DNA of 5,626 bases from Bacteroidota bacterium (GTDB lineage: Bacteria; Bacteroidota; Bacteroidia; NS11-12g; UBA955): NCBI GenBank assembly GCA_947460045.1, contig CANHGC010000124.1, forward strand, positions 1 to 5,626, given 5' to 3'. Every line of letters begins with the position of its first letter. Positions within the stretch are counted from its first letter, which is position 1. The notes beneath the pieces were generated by a model that was given only the letters and a program-made list of their open reading frames with translations, was not told the DNA's origin and did no database searches. Positions 1 to 5,626 of the stretch are shown here, piece by piece. Both the position numbers and the translations under genes were made by a program.

Positions 1-2
1 GC

Positions 3-575
3 AATATTCCGTCTGTTGGACAATTAGACCGTAGACATGGTGATCGTTGGAAAAGTAGCACCATCATCTCTTTGAGCATCGGACAGGGTGAAATTTTGCT
101 TACCCCTTTACAAATGTGCAATACGGCAGCCATTCTTGCGAATCGCGGTTGGTATTATTCACCCCACTTGATTAAGAGAATTGAAGGTTATAGCGATACA
201 GCCTGGGATAGACAGTTTAAAATCAAGCATTTCACAACGGTAGACCCTAGGTATTTTCAGTATGTCATTGATGGCATGTCGGATGTAACAAAACCTGGTG
301 GAACCGCCAATGGTACAGGCATTGAGGGCATTGAAATTTGCGCTAAAACGGGAACCGCTCAAAACCCGCATGGTAAAGACCACTCCATTTACATTGCCTT
401 TGCGCCAAAAGACAACCCCAAAATAGCCATCGCTGTTTTGGTCGAAAACGGCGGATTTGGGGCAACTTGGGCGGCGCCTATTGCCAATTTAATGATTGAA
501 AAGTATATAAACGGCGCCGCTGAATCATCCAAACCGGCCATGGAAGAACGCATCAAAACAAGTGTGATTCAATAA
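3..575 (+). CDS. mrdA: Penicillin-binding protein 2 (peptidoglycan D,D-transpeptidase), C-terminal part, cut by the left edge
   Basis: PBP2 is the inner-membrane class B penicillin-binding protein that crosslinks peptidoglycan during cell elongation; its transpeptidase domain lies in the periplasm. The frame is open from the left edge, so only about 190 C-terminal residues are visible. The segment SLSIGQGEILLTPLQM (from about position 69) is the family's conserved stretch after the active-site region, and the KTG triad of the penicillin-binding fold is at 345-353, in the context CAKTGTAQNP. The following IYIAFAPKDNPKIAIAVLVE run is the usual C-terminal beta strand and the C-terminal helix comes after it. 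The SxxK serine and SxN motifs must lie upstream of the window. The TTG at 72 is an internal leucine codon, because coding continues upstream of it. The stop overlaps the rodA start by one base (TAATG), implying translational coupling. PBP2 is preferred over PBP3/FtsI because RodA, not FtsW, follows and the IGQGE...TPLQ wording is PBP2-like. Confidence 0.95.
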   Translation, partial: NIPSVGQLDRRHGDRWKSSTIISLSIGQGEILLTPLQMCNTAAILANRGWYYSPHLIKRIEGYSDTAWDRQFKIKHFTTVDPRYFQYVIDGMSDVTKPGGTANGTGIEGIEICAKTGTAQNPHGKDHSIYIAFAPKDNPKIAIAVLVENGGFGATWAAPIANLMIEKYINGAAESSKPAMEERIKTSVIQ

Positions 576-1846
576 TGAGATACAGCCCAATGACGAGCAA
601 TAACCAAGAGAAGATAGACGGACTGTCTGTTTTTCTCTATGTGGTTTTGATTTTCATTGGATTCATCAGCATTGCCAGTGCTACATCTGATGTGAATCAG
701 GCATTTTATTCATTATCGGACATAGCCATCAAACAACTGGTTTTTGTATTCGGTGCAATACTGATCATTTTCACCATCGTGTTTTCTAATGTTGTGGTGA
801 TTGATTACTTCGCTTATGGTTTTTATGCCGTTGCTATATTCCTGAACATTGCGGTATTGTTCTTGGGGCGAGAAATATCCGGAGCGAAATCTTGGTTTGG
901 ATTCGGTGGATTTGGTATACAGCCCAGTGAATTCGCGAAAGTAGCCACGGCTATGGCATTGGCTAAATTCTTGGGGACATACGGAATACGTTTTCAAGGT
1001 ACAAAAAACATCGTCACATCACTGGGAATCTTCCTGCTACCCATGGCGATTATTTTGATTCAGAACGACACGGGAAGTGCCTTGGTATTTTTATCGTTTT
1101 TCTTGGTCCTTTACAGAGAGGGGCTACCTGGATACATCTTGCTCAGTGCTGTATGGTTGGGGATTTTGGCCATTTTTAGGATTATCAGTGAAGCAACTGG
1201 GATTTCAAGTTTTTATGGGTATGGATTTTTGCTTGGATTGGGATCGATCATTGTGTTTTTTGTGCGAAAAGACCGTGGCATATCCATCTTAGTAACAACG
1301 GTTGCGGTACTTTCCTCTGCTTTTTATACGATTGTAGGTAAATTTTACTTGAACATTTTACAGCAATATCAGAGAGATCGCATCGAATTGGTTTTGGGGT
1401 TAAAGGAAGACGATCGTGGACTGGGCTTCAACTTAAAACAATCTAAAATAGCCATTGGCGCGGGTGAAATGTGGGGTCGCGGGTATCTCAAGGGCACACA
1501 AACAAAAATGGGTTTCGTGCCAGAGCAACATACAGATTTCATTTTCGATGCCATCGGCGAAGAATGGGGTTTTGTAGGCAGTACACTATTCTTATTGATT
1601 TTTTCGGGGTTACTCATTCGTTTGGTCATATTGGCGGAACGACAGTCAACAACATTTGGCCGGGTATTGGGCTACTCGCTGGCCTCTGTGTTATTTTTCC
1701 ATATGTCGATCAACATTGGAATGACCATGGGATTGGTCCCAACCATTGGCATCCCTCTCCCATTTATCTCCGCGGGAGGTAGTAGTTTATGGGCCTTTAC
1801 CTTGTTTTTGTTTACCTTTTTACGGGTAGACCAGGTAAGGAAGTAA
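575..1846 (+). CDS. rodA: Rod shape-determining protein RodA, SEDS-family peptidoglycan glycosyltransferase
   Basis: RodA (MrdB) polymerises lipid II into glycan strands at the inner membrane, paired with PBP2 and guided by MreB/MreC/MreD. The 423-residue product is strongly hydrophobic, with about ten membrane segments (roughly 18-36, 52-71, 74-97, 147-162, 167-180, 185-203, 213-230, 235-255, 333-352, 363-388 and 400-417). Family signatures are present in order: GAKSWFGFGGFGIQPSEFAK at 103-122, QSKIAIGAGEMWGRGYLKGT at 289-308, VPEQHTDFIFDAIGEEWGFVG at 315-335 and PTIGIPLPFISAGGSSL at 389-405. Asp279, in the large extracytoplasmic loop just before RGLGF, aligns with the proposed catalytic Asp of SEDS proteins (Asp262 of E. 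coli RodA), so the enzyme looks intact. Length is near normal for the phylum. The ATG at 575 overlaps the mrdA stop; another in-frame ATG at 590 would shorten the protein by five residues, and neither has a clear ribosome binding site. FtsW is less likely given the PBP2 neighbour. Confidence 0.97.
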   Translation: MRYSPMTSNNQEKIDGLSVFLYVVLIFIGFISIASATSDVNQAFYSLSDIAIKQLVFVFGAILIIFTIVFSNVVVIDYFAYGFYAVAIFLNIAVLFLGREISGAKSWFGFGGFGIQPSEFAKVATAMALAKFLGTYGIRFQGTKNIVTSLGIFLLPMAIILIQNDTGSALVFLSFFLVLYREGLPGYILLSAVWLGILAIFRIISEATGISSFYGYGFLLGLGSIIVFFVRKDRGISILVTTVAVLSSAFYTIVGKFYLNILQQYQRDRIELVLGLKEDDRGLGFNLKQSKIAIGAGEMWGRGYLKGTQTKMGFVPEQHTDFIFDAIGEEWGFVGSTLFLLIFSGLLIRLVILAERQSTTFGRVLGYSLASVLFFHMSINIGMTMGLVPTIGIPLPFISAGGSSLWAFTLFLFTFLRVDQVRK

Positions 1847-1867
1847 ATAGAGAATTCCGTATTATTG

Positions 1868-1873
1868 TAAGGA
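1868..1873 (+). promoter_or_regulatory. Candidate ribosome binding site supporting the lipoprotein start
   Basis: TAAGGA lies eight bases before the ATG at 1882. It is a partial Shine-Dalgarno match. Such sites are often weak or absent in Bacteroidota, so it is only supporting evidence. The stronger argument for this start is that the lipoprotein signal peptide begins exactly here. The same frame is open upstream from 1789, but those 31 codons overlap the end of rodA and would put a charged stretch ahead of the signal peptide. Confidence 0.5.
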
Positions 1874-1881
1874 TTATATTT

Positions 1882-4800
1882 ATGCAAACAAAACAGTTGG
1901 CACAACTTTGTTTTTCGGCCATTGCAATTGGTGCAGTAATGGTTTCTTGTGGCGGGAGCGACAATGAAAATGTAGAAAAACTTTTCGAAAAAATGGATCC
2001 CTCTACCACGGGAATTGATTTTGTGAATACAGTTCCAGAGAATGACAGCTTGAACCAATTTACCTATCATTATCTCTATAACGGGAGCGGCGTTGCCATT
2101 GGCGATATCAACAATGATGGTAAGAACGATTTGTATTTTTCTGGCAATGAGAAGTCGTCCAAGTTATATTTAAACGAAGGCGATTTCAAATTCAAAGACA
2201 TCACTGAACAAAGTGGAACTGCTACGAAGCAATGGATTAGCGGTGTGAGTATGGTTGATGTGAATAACGATGGGTGGCTTGATATCTATGCTTGTTCATC
2301 GGGACCGAAACAATTGAAGCAATCAAAACGAAATTTGTTGTTCATCAATCAAAAGGATGGCACATTCAAAGAATCCGCCAAGGAATGGGGTGTGGATGAC
2401 GGTGGTAACGCCACTTGTGCCACGTTCTTTGATTATGACAAGGATGGAGATTTGGATTTTTATTTGGGCAATCACGCAGATCAATTTTTCTCAAACATCA
2501 ACACCAAATTCACCCCTACCTTGAATATGGATGAATTCAACCAGCAGCATTTTTTTAGAAACGATGGCAACAAATTTACCGACGTTTCTCAAACGGCTGG
2601 AGTTGTAAAAATGGGTTACTGTTTGAGTGCCGCAGCAGCCGATTACAACAACGATGGATTAACAGACTTATATGTTTGCAACGATTACCACGTTCCGGAT
2701 TGCTACTATATCAACAATGGAGATGGTACATTTACTGATCAGTTTGATGTGGCGTTCAAACACTCTAGCACCAATTCAATGGGAAGCGATGTGGCAGATG
2801 TGAACAATGATGGTTTCAGTGATTTAATTACGGTTGACATGCTCTCTGAAAGCCCCAGAAGATATATGGGATTGATGGGCCCCAAAGATTATGATTACAC
2901 CATGGTGGGTATCAAAAATGGCTACAAACACCAGTACATGAAAAACAACCTACAAATGAATTTGGGGAATGGGCATTTTTCAGACCTCTCCTATTTGTAT
3001 GGTGTTGCCAAATCAGATTGGAGTTGGAGTCCACTTTTATCCGATTTTAACGATGATGGATTTACAGATATTTTTGTTTCCAACGGTTACTACAGAGATG
3101 TCACAAATTTGGATTTCATTTTTTACCAAAGCACTGTAGAACAACAAGAAAAACGTGACTTAACCCACGATGAGTTATTAAAAAAATTGCCTTACGAAAA
3201 AATTCAAAACTTCTTCTTTCAAAACAATGGTGGACAAGGATTTACCAATCGTGCTGGTGAGGTAGGTCTAGACGATTTAACCTTGAGTACGGGTTCGGCA
3301 AGTGGTGATTTGGATGGCGACGGCAGAATGGATTTGGTCGTTTGTAACCAAGGTGAGGTACCGCTCATTTATAAAAACGTAAATACCCAAAATCACTTTT
3401 TAAACGTGCAGTGTAAAGGGGATCAATCGATGAACCGCTTTGGCATTGGTTGTCAATTGTATGCTTCGGATTCAGCCGGACAGTACCGCAAATTCGAAAT
3501 ACAATCGGCCAGAGGATATCAAAGTTCTTCGGAGCCCATTGCTCATATTGGTATGGGGGAACGCGAAACGCTGAACGAACTCGTTGTTTTATGGCCCAAC
3601 GGAAAGGCACAGATCCTCAAAAACATCGGCGTAGATCAAACTTTGGTTGTGAATAGTGCGGATGCGAATACAAAATGGGATCCAAATGTGATCCGATCTA
3701 ACGACATTGAATATTTCAAGGAAAATGGTGAATTATGGAATTTGAACTTCGCCCATTTGGAACAAGAGAATCCAGATTTCAAAAGGGAACCACTCCTACC
3801 TCATCGATACACAACACTGGGACCGGGAATGTCGTCTGGTGATGTGAACGGAGATGGACTCATTGACGTTTTTATTGGTAATGCCCGCGAGAGCAGCGGT
3901 TCGAAATTGTTTCTCCAACAAAGCAACGATGCCGGCAGTTATGTGGCCGCAGCCAGTCAGCCTTGGAGTAAATTGGATGCAGACGTGATGGGTTCCTTGC
4001 TATTTGATGCGGATGGAGACAAAGACTTGGATTTATATGTGGCTGTGGGAGGTTCCGAATTTGAGTGGCCTTCGAACAAATATGAACACAAAATGTATGT
4101 AAACGATGGTAAAGGGAATTTCTCAGAAGGAAAAGGATTGTTACCATCGGTAATCAGCAGCTCTAGCTCAGTTACATCCTCCGATTTTGATGGAGATGGA
4201 GATTTAGATTTGTTTGTAGCCGGACGAATCATGCCGGGGAACTGGCCCACATTGGAAGTTCGTAGTTATCTCTTACAAAACAATGGTGGCAAATTTAGAG
4301 ACGTAACGGCTGCATTGGCCCCTGATTTAGAAAATGCAGGTATGATTTGTTCAGCCGTATTCAGCGATTTTAATGGAGATGGCAAACCTGATTTATTGCT
4401 TGCCGGAGAATGGATGCCCTTGATTTTCATGGAAAATAGCGGCGGTAAATTCGTGAATAAAACTGGAGAAGTTGGTGATGCTTCCATTTCAGGTTGGATG
4501 AATAGTATTTTGCCGATGGACATAGATAACGATGGGGACATTGACTACATCGTGGGCAACAAAGGCAACAACAGTTTTATACAAGCGAAAGTTGGAAGCC
4601 CTTCCAAAGTTTTCTGGTCAGACTTTGATGGAAACGGACGACAAGACATTGCAATGAGCTATCAATATGGCGGCGCTGACTATCCCCTATTTACGATGGA
4701 CGAAATGGGTAAGGCCTACCCGTTCTTCATTAATAAGAAATTTACCACTTATAATGATTTTGCTGGTAAAACGATGGAGGAAATTTTTGGTGCGGATATT

Positions 4801-5394
4801 TTGAAGCAAAATAGTTTAACAGCAAACATGTTTTCGAGTTTTATCGCTGTGAACAATGGCGGTAAATTTACCTTTACAGAAATGCCAATGTGGGCTCAAG
4901 CAGGTCCTTTGTTTGGCATGACCAATTTCGACGTTGATGGCAACGGTTATGAAGACATCTTGTGTACTGGTAACAATTACAACACCCGCGTACCCCATGG
5001 CCGAGACGATGCACAACCAAGTTTTGTCTTGTTCAACGATGGCGGTACTTTCAGGTATCAATCTGGATCCAGGAATGGACTATATAACCAAGAGGATGGT
5101 AAATCTATGATGATTGTACCAGGTCCAAAAAATGAGGTGAGAGTACTCATTGCAAACAACAATGGCAAGTTGCGGGGTTATAAGGCCATGAATGGCAAAT
5201 CGCAGCCCCAAGGTGTGCAGTTTGTAAACTCTCCTATTGCCGCGAGCTATGCAAAAGTCACAGTCAATGGTTCCACAAAAATGGTTCACTTGAACAGTGG
5301 TAATGGTTATCTATCGGCTGGAGCCAGAGGCATTTGGAAGACCAAAGGGGTTGGCAATATTGAATTTTATGATGTGAATGGAAAAAGATTGTAA
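1882..5394 (+). CDS. Large surface-type lipoprotein with fourteen FG-GAP/VCBS calcium loops and an ASPIC/UnbV domain
   Basis: This is a 1170-residue lipoprotein of the kind annotated as VCBS repeat-containing or CRTAC1-like protein. Residues 1-22 form a signal peptide ending MVS before Cys23, a lipobox; the mature protein starts CGGSDNEN, an acidic start seen in exported Bacteroidota lipoproteins. DxDxDG-type loops begin near residues 75, 126, 184, 254, 306, 388 and 476, matching integrin-alpha FG-GAP blades that bind calcium. An ASPIC/UnbV domain follows at about 504-590 (RGYQSSSEP, HIGMGE, VVLWPNGK). Seven more loops start near 654, 709, 768, 829, 880, 914 and 1017. The last 50 residues (GYLSAGARG, FYDVNGK) look like a decayed ASPIC/UnbV copy. 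No enzyme active site or type IX secretion C-terminal domain is visible. Calcium binding and a beta-propeller fold follow from the family; the substrate or partner is unknown. Adhesion or surface binding is a guess. It lies 35 bases after rodA, possibly co-transcribed. The frame is intact. Confidence 0.93.
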   Translation: MQTKQLAQLCFSAIAIGAVMVSCGGSDNENVEKLFEKMDPSTTGIDFVNTVPENDSLNQFTYHYLYNGSGVAIGDINNDGKNDLYFSGNEKSSKLYLNEGDFKFKDITEQSGTATKQWISGVSMVDVNNDGWLDIYACSSGPKQLKQSKRNLLFINQKDGTFKESAKEWGVDDGGNATCATFFDYDKDGDLDFYLGNHADQFFSNINTKFTPTLNMDEFNQQHFFRNDGNKFTDVSQTAGVVKMGYCLSAAAADYNNDGLTDLYVCNDYHVPDCYYINNGDGTFTDQFDVAFKHSSTNSMGSDVADVNNDGFSDLITVDMLSESPRRYMGLMGPKDYDYTMVGIKNGYKHQYMKNNLQMNLGNGHFSDLSYLYGVAKSDWSWSPLLSDFNDDGFTDIFVSNGYYRDVTNLDFIFYQSTVEQQEKRDLTHDELLKKLPYEKIQNFFFQNNGGQGFTNRAGEVGLDDLTLSTGSASGDLDGDGRMDLVVCNQGEVPLIYKNVNTQNHFLNVQCKGDQSMNRFGIGCQLYASDSAGQYRKFEIQSARGYQSSSEPIAHIGMGERETLNELVVLWPNGKAQILKNIGVDQTLVVNSADANTKWDPNVIRSNDIEYFKENGELWNLNFAHLEQENPDFKREPLLPHRYTTLGPGMSSGDVNGDGLIDVFIGNARESSGSKLFLQQSNDAGSYVAAASQPWSKLDADVMGSLLFDADGDKDLDLYVAVGGSEFEWPSNKYEHKMYVNDGKGNFSEGKGLLPSVISSSSSVTSSDFDGDGDLDLFVAGRIMPGNWPTLEVRSYLLQNNGGKFRDVTAALAPDLENAGMICSAVFSDFNGDGKPDLLLAGEWMPLIFMENSGGKFVNKTGEVGDASISGWMNSILPMDIDNDGDIDYIVGNKGNNSFIQAKVGSPSKVFWSDFDGNGRQDIAMSYQYGGADYPLFTMDEMGKAYPFFINKKFTTYNDFAGKTMEEIFGADILKQNSLTANMFSSFIAVNNGGKFTFTEMPMWAQAGPLFGMTNFDVDGNGYEDILCTGNNYNTRVPHGRDDAQPSFVLFNDGGTFRYQSGSRNGLYNQEDGKSMMIVPGPKNEVRVLIANNNGKLRGYKAMNGKSQPQGVQFVNSPIAASYAKVTVNGSTKMVHLNSGNGYLSAGARGIWKTKGVGNIEFYDVNGKRL
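3391..3651 (+). other. ASPIC/UnbV domain inside the lipoprotein gene
   Basis: This stretch encodes residues about 504-590. The visible signature is an N-terminal strand pair (HFLNVQCKG), a glycine-rich turn (NRFGIGCQLYAS), then RGYQSSSEPIAHIGMGE and ELVVLWPNGK. These match the conserved positions of the ASPIC/UnbV family, which normally follows FG-GAP repeats, as in vertebrate CRTAC1. Its role is not established. Here it sits between two sets of seven repeats instead of at the C-terminus. Boundaries are approximate. Confidence 0.85.
5233..5391 (+). other. Degenerate second ASPIC/UnbV-like module at the lipoprotein C-terminus
   Basis: Residues about 1118-1170 repeat the order of conserved features of the central ASPIC/UnbV domain in shorter form. 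KVTVNGSTKM stands for the strand before the core. SGNGYLSAGARG parallels SARGYQSSSEP. IEFYDVNGK parallels LVVLWPNGK. GYLS is also the common wording of this motif in the wider family. The glycine-rich HIGMGE part is not recognisable. The resemblance was found by eye, so a profile comparison is needed before treating it as homology. Confidence 0.5.
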
Positions 5395-5412
5395 ATACTT
5401 TTCAATCTGTGA

Positions 5413-5442
5413 TTGACAATTGCTAGAAAATTGTTATTTTTG
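5413..5442 (+). promoter_or_regulatory. Bacteroidetes-type promoter reading rightward
   Basis: TTG at 5413-5415 and TATTTTTG at 5435-5442 are separated by 19 bases. This fits the Bacteroidetes sigma-70 (SigABfr-type) pattern of TTTG/TTG around -33 and TAnnTTTG around -7, with all six specified bases of the -7 element matched. Transcription would start near 5448-5450. No gene that it would drive is certain within the window. The -7 element overlaps the T-run of a terminator-like hairpin, so the match could be coincidental. Confidence 0.5.
5414..5442 (+). terminator. Weak terminator-like hairpin after the lipoprotein gene
   Basis: Bases 5414-5421 can pair with 5429-5436 (core ACAATT with AATTGT, plus one G-T and one T-A pair at the base) around a seven-base loop, followed by TATTTTTG. 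The position, 20 bases after the stop at 5394, suits an intrinsic terminator for the operon. The stem has only one G-C pair and would be unstable, so confidence is low. The same bases form the promoter candidate. Confidence 0.3.
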
Positions 5443-5446
5443 CGAC

Positions 5447-5626
5447 CTAATTGTCAAAACCGGGCTCGCCCCACATGAATTCCGCAAAGAAGCAATCATT
5501 CACCATTAGCTCATGAGAAGCTCCGTGCGAGTCATCTCCGTGAATTCCAAACGTTTTATAATGAAGAATAAAGACTGACGTTACGGAAACCTGGACAACG
5601 TTATCAAATCGAGAACCGCCTGTAAC
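5447..5626 (-). CDS. Possible C-terminal end of an unrecognised leftward gene, cut by the right edge
   Basis: On the reverse strand a frame is open from the right edge to a TAG at 5447-5449, giving 59 residues with no start needed inside the window. The product is mixed and protein-like (it includes SRFDNVVQVSV, HYKTFGIHG and ends FMWGEPGFDN), but I recognise no family. If real, the gene converges with the lipoprotein gene, and the hairpin between them could end both transcripts. Against it, the segment is short enough to be open by chance, and a rightward promoter points straight into it. It may instead be the antisense of a structured RNA or leader. Confidence 0.25.
   Translation of the reverse strand, partial: VTGGSRFDNVVQVSVTSVFILHYKTFGIHGDDSHGASHELMVNDCFFAEFMWGEPGFDN
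5475..5578 (+). other. Two tiny overlapping reading frames downstream of the promoter, possible leader peptides
   Basis: Downstream of the predicted transcription start, an ATG at 5475 opens 13 codons (MNSAKKQSFTISS), ending in TGA at 5514-5516. A second ATG at 5513 overlaps that stop (ATGA) and opens 21 codons (beginning MRSSVRVISV), ending at 5578. The overlap resembles translational coupling, and the first peptide is basic and serine-rich. Neither has a convincing ribosome binding site. Frames this short are common by chance, so this is a marked possibility and not a gene call. It conflicts with the reverse-strand reading of the same bases. Confidence 0.12.

Larger units (their letters stand above)
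5413..5457. repeat. Perfect 9-base inverted repeat around the promoter -7 element
   Basis: TTGACAATT at 5413-5421 and AATTGTCAA at 5449-5457 are exact reverse complements, separated by 27 bases. The left arm includes the -33 TTG, and the right arm lies at the predicted transcription start. A third, inner AATTGT at 5429-5434 is 20 bases from the right-arm copy. The arrangement could be an operator, a competing-hairpin element or chance in AT-rich DNA. Confidence 0.6.

Noticed and set aside
72..575. Reading the first gene as a short complete protein starting at the TTG at 72
   Set aside because: The same frame is open to the left edge and encodes conserved PBP2 residues before 72, so this is a truncated gene.
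1789..1881. Upstream in-frame extension of the lipoprotein gene starting at the ATG at 1789
   Set aside because: It overlaps the last 58 bases of rodA and puts 31 residues ahead of a clean lipoprotein signal peptide that begins at 1882 with a partial ribosome binding site.
1847..1881. A promoter in the rodA-lipoprotein gap (TATATTTA at 1875-1882)
   Set aside because: It lacks the final G of the TAnnTTTG element and would place the transcription start inside the coding region. It is not supportable.
1672..2070. A 132-codon reverse-strand frame across the rodA/lipoprotein junction
   Set aside because: It lies antisense to two strongly supported genes, has no family resemblance and spans a gene boundary; it is a shadow frame.
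3957..4250. Reverse-strand frame rich in Ser and Pro, with similar ones at 4266-4541
   Set aside because: The composition (repeated PSPSKS-like runs) is the reverse complement of the GATGGAGAT calcium-loop codons, an antisense artefact.
2101..4960. Recurring GATGG/AATGATGG words as a DNA repeat array or CRISPR-like array
   Set aside because: They are the in-frame codons of the DxDxDG loops, with variable spacing and divergent flanks; there is no constant repeat with unique spacers.
5462..5471. GGGCTCGCCC as a GC-rich terminator stem
   Set aside because: Only three pairs form around a four-base loop, and no T-run follows on either strand close enough to be convincing.

Overview
The window looks like a fragment of a Bacteroidota (Bacteroidetes) chromosome, probably a free-living Flavobacteriia- or Cytophagia-like organism. 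Four observations point that way. The base composition is moderately AT-rich. The order PBP2 then RodA matches the usual end of the mreBCD-mrdA-rodA cluster in this phylum. A giant outer-membrane-type lipoprotein carries FG-GAP/VCBS repeats and an ASPIC/UnbV domain. A promoter of the Bacteroidetes form (TTG, 19 bases, TAnnTTTG) lies near the right end. The assignment is inferred from these features, not from a database match.

Layout. Positions 3-575 hold the C-terminal part of the elongation-specific transpeptidase PBP2 (mrdA), cut by the left edge. It overlaps by one base (TAATG) with rodA/mrdB at 575-1846, the SEDS glycosyltransferase that works with PBP2 in lateral-wall peptidoglycan synthesis. 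After a 35-base gap on the same strand comes a 1170-residue lipoprotein at 1882-5394. It has fourteen DxDxDG-type calcium loops: seven, then an ASPIC/UnbV domain, then seven more, then a C-terminal segment that looks like a degenerate second ASPIC/UnbV module. The two halves are almost the same length, which suggests an ancient internal duplication.

The last 232 bases (5395-5626) contain no confidently identified gene. They begin with a compact element in which a weak terminator-like hairpin, a Bacteroidetes-type promoter and a perfect 9-base inverted repeat share the same bases. To the right there is either a leader or non-coding transcript reading rightward, or the tail of a leftward gene: a reverse-strand frame is open for 59 codons from the right edge to a TAG at 5447-5449. 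The window does not decide between these.

How the genes work together. PBP2 and RodA form the transpeptidase/polymerase pair of the rod complex and are almost certainly co-translated. The lipoprotein is close enough to be co-transcribed, but nothing in its sequence ties it to wall synthesis. It more likely acts at the cell surface, and its position may be incidental.
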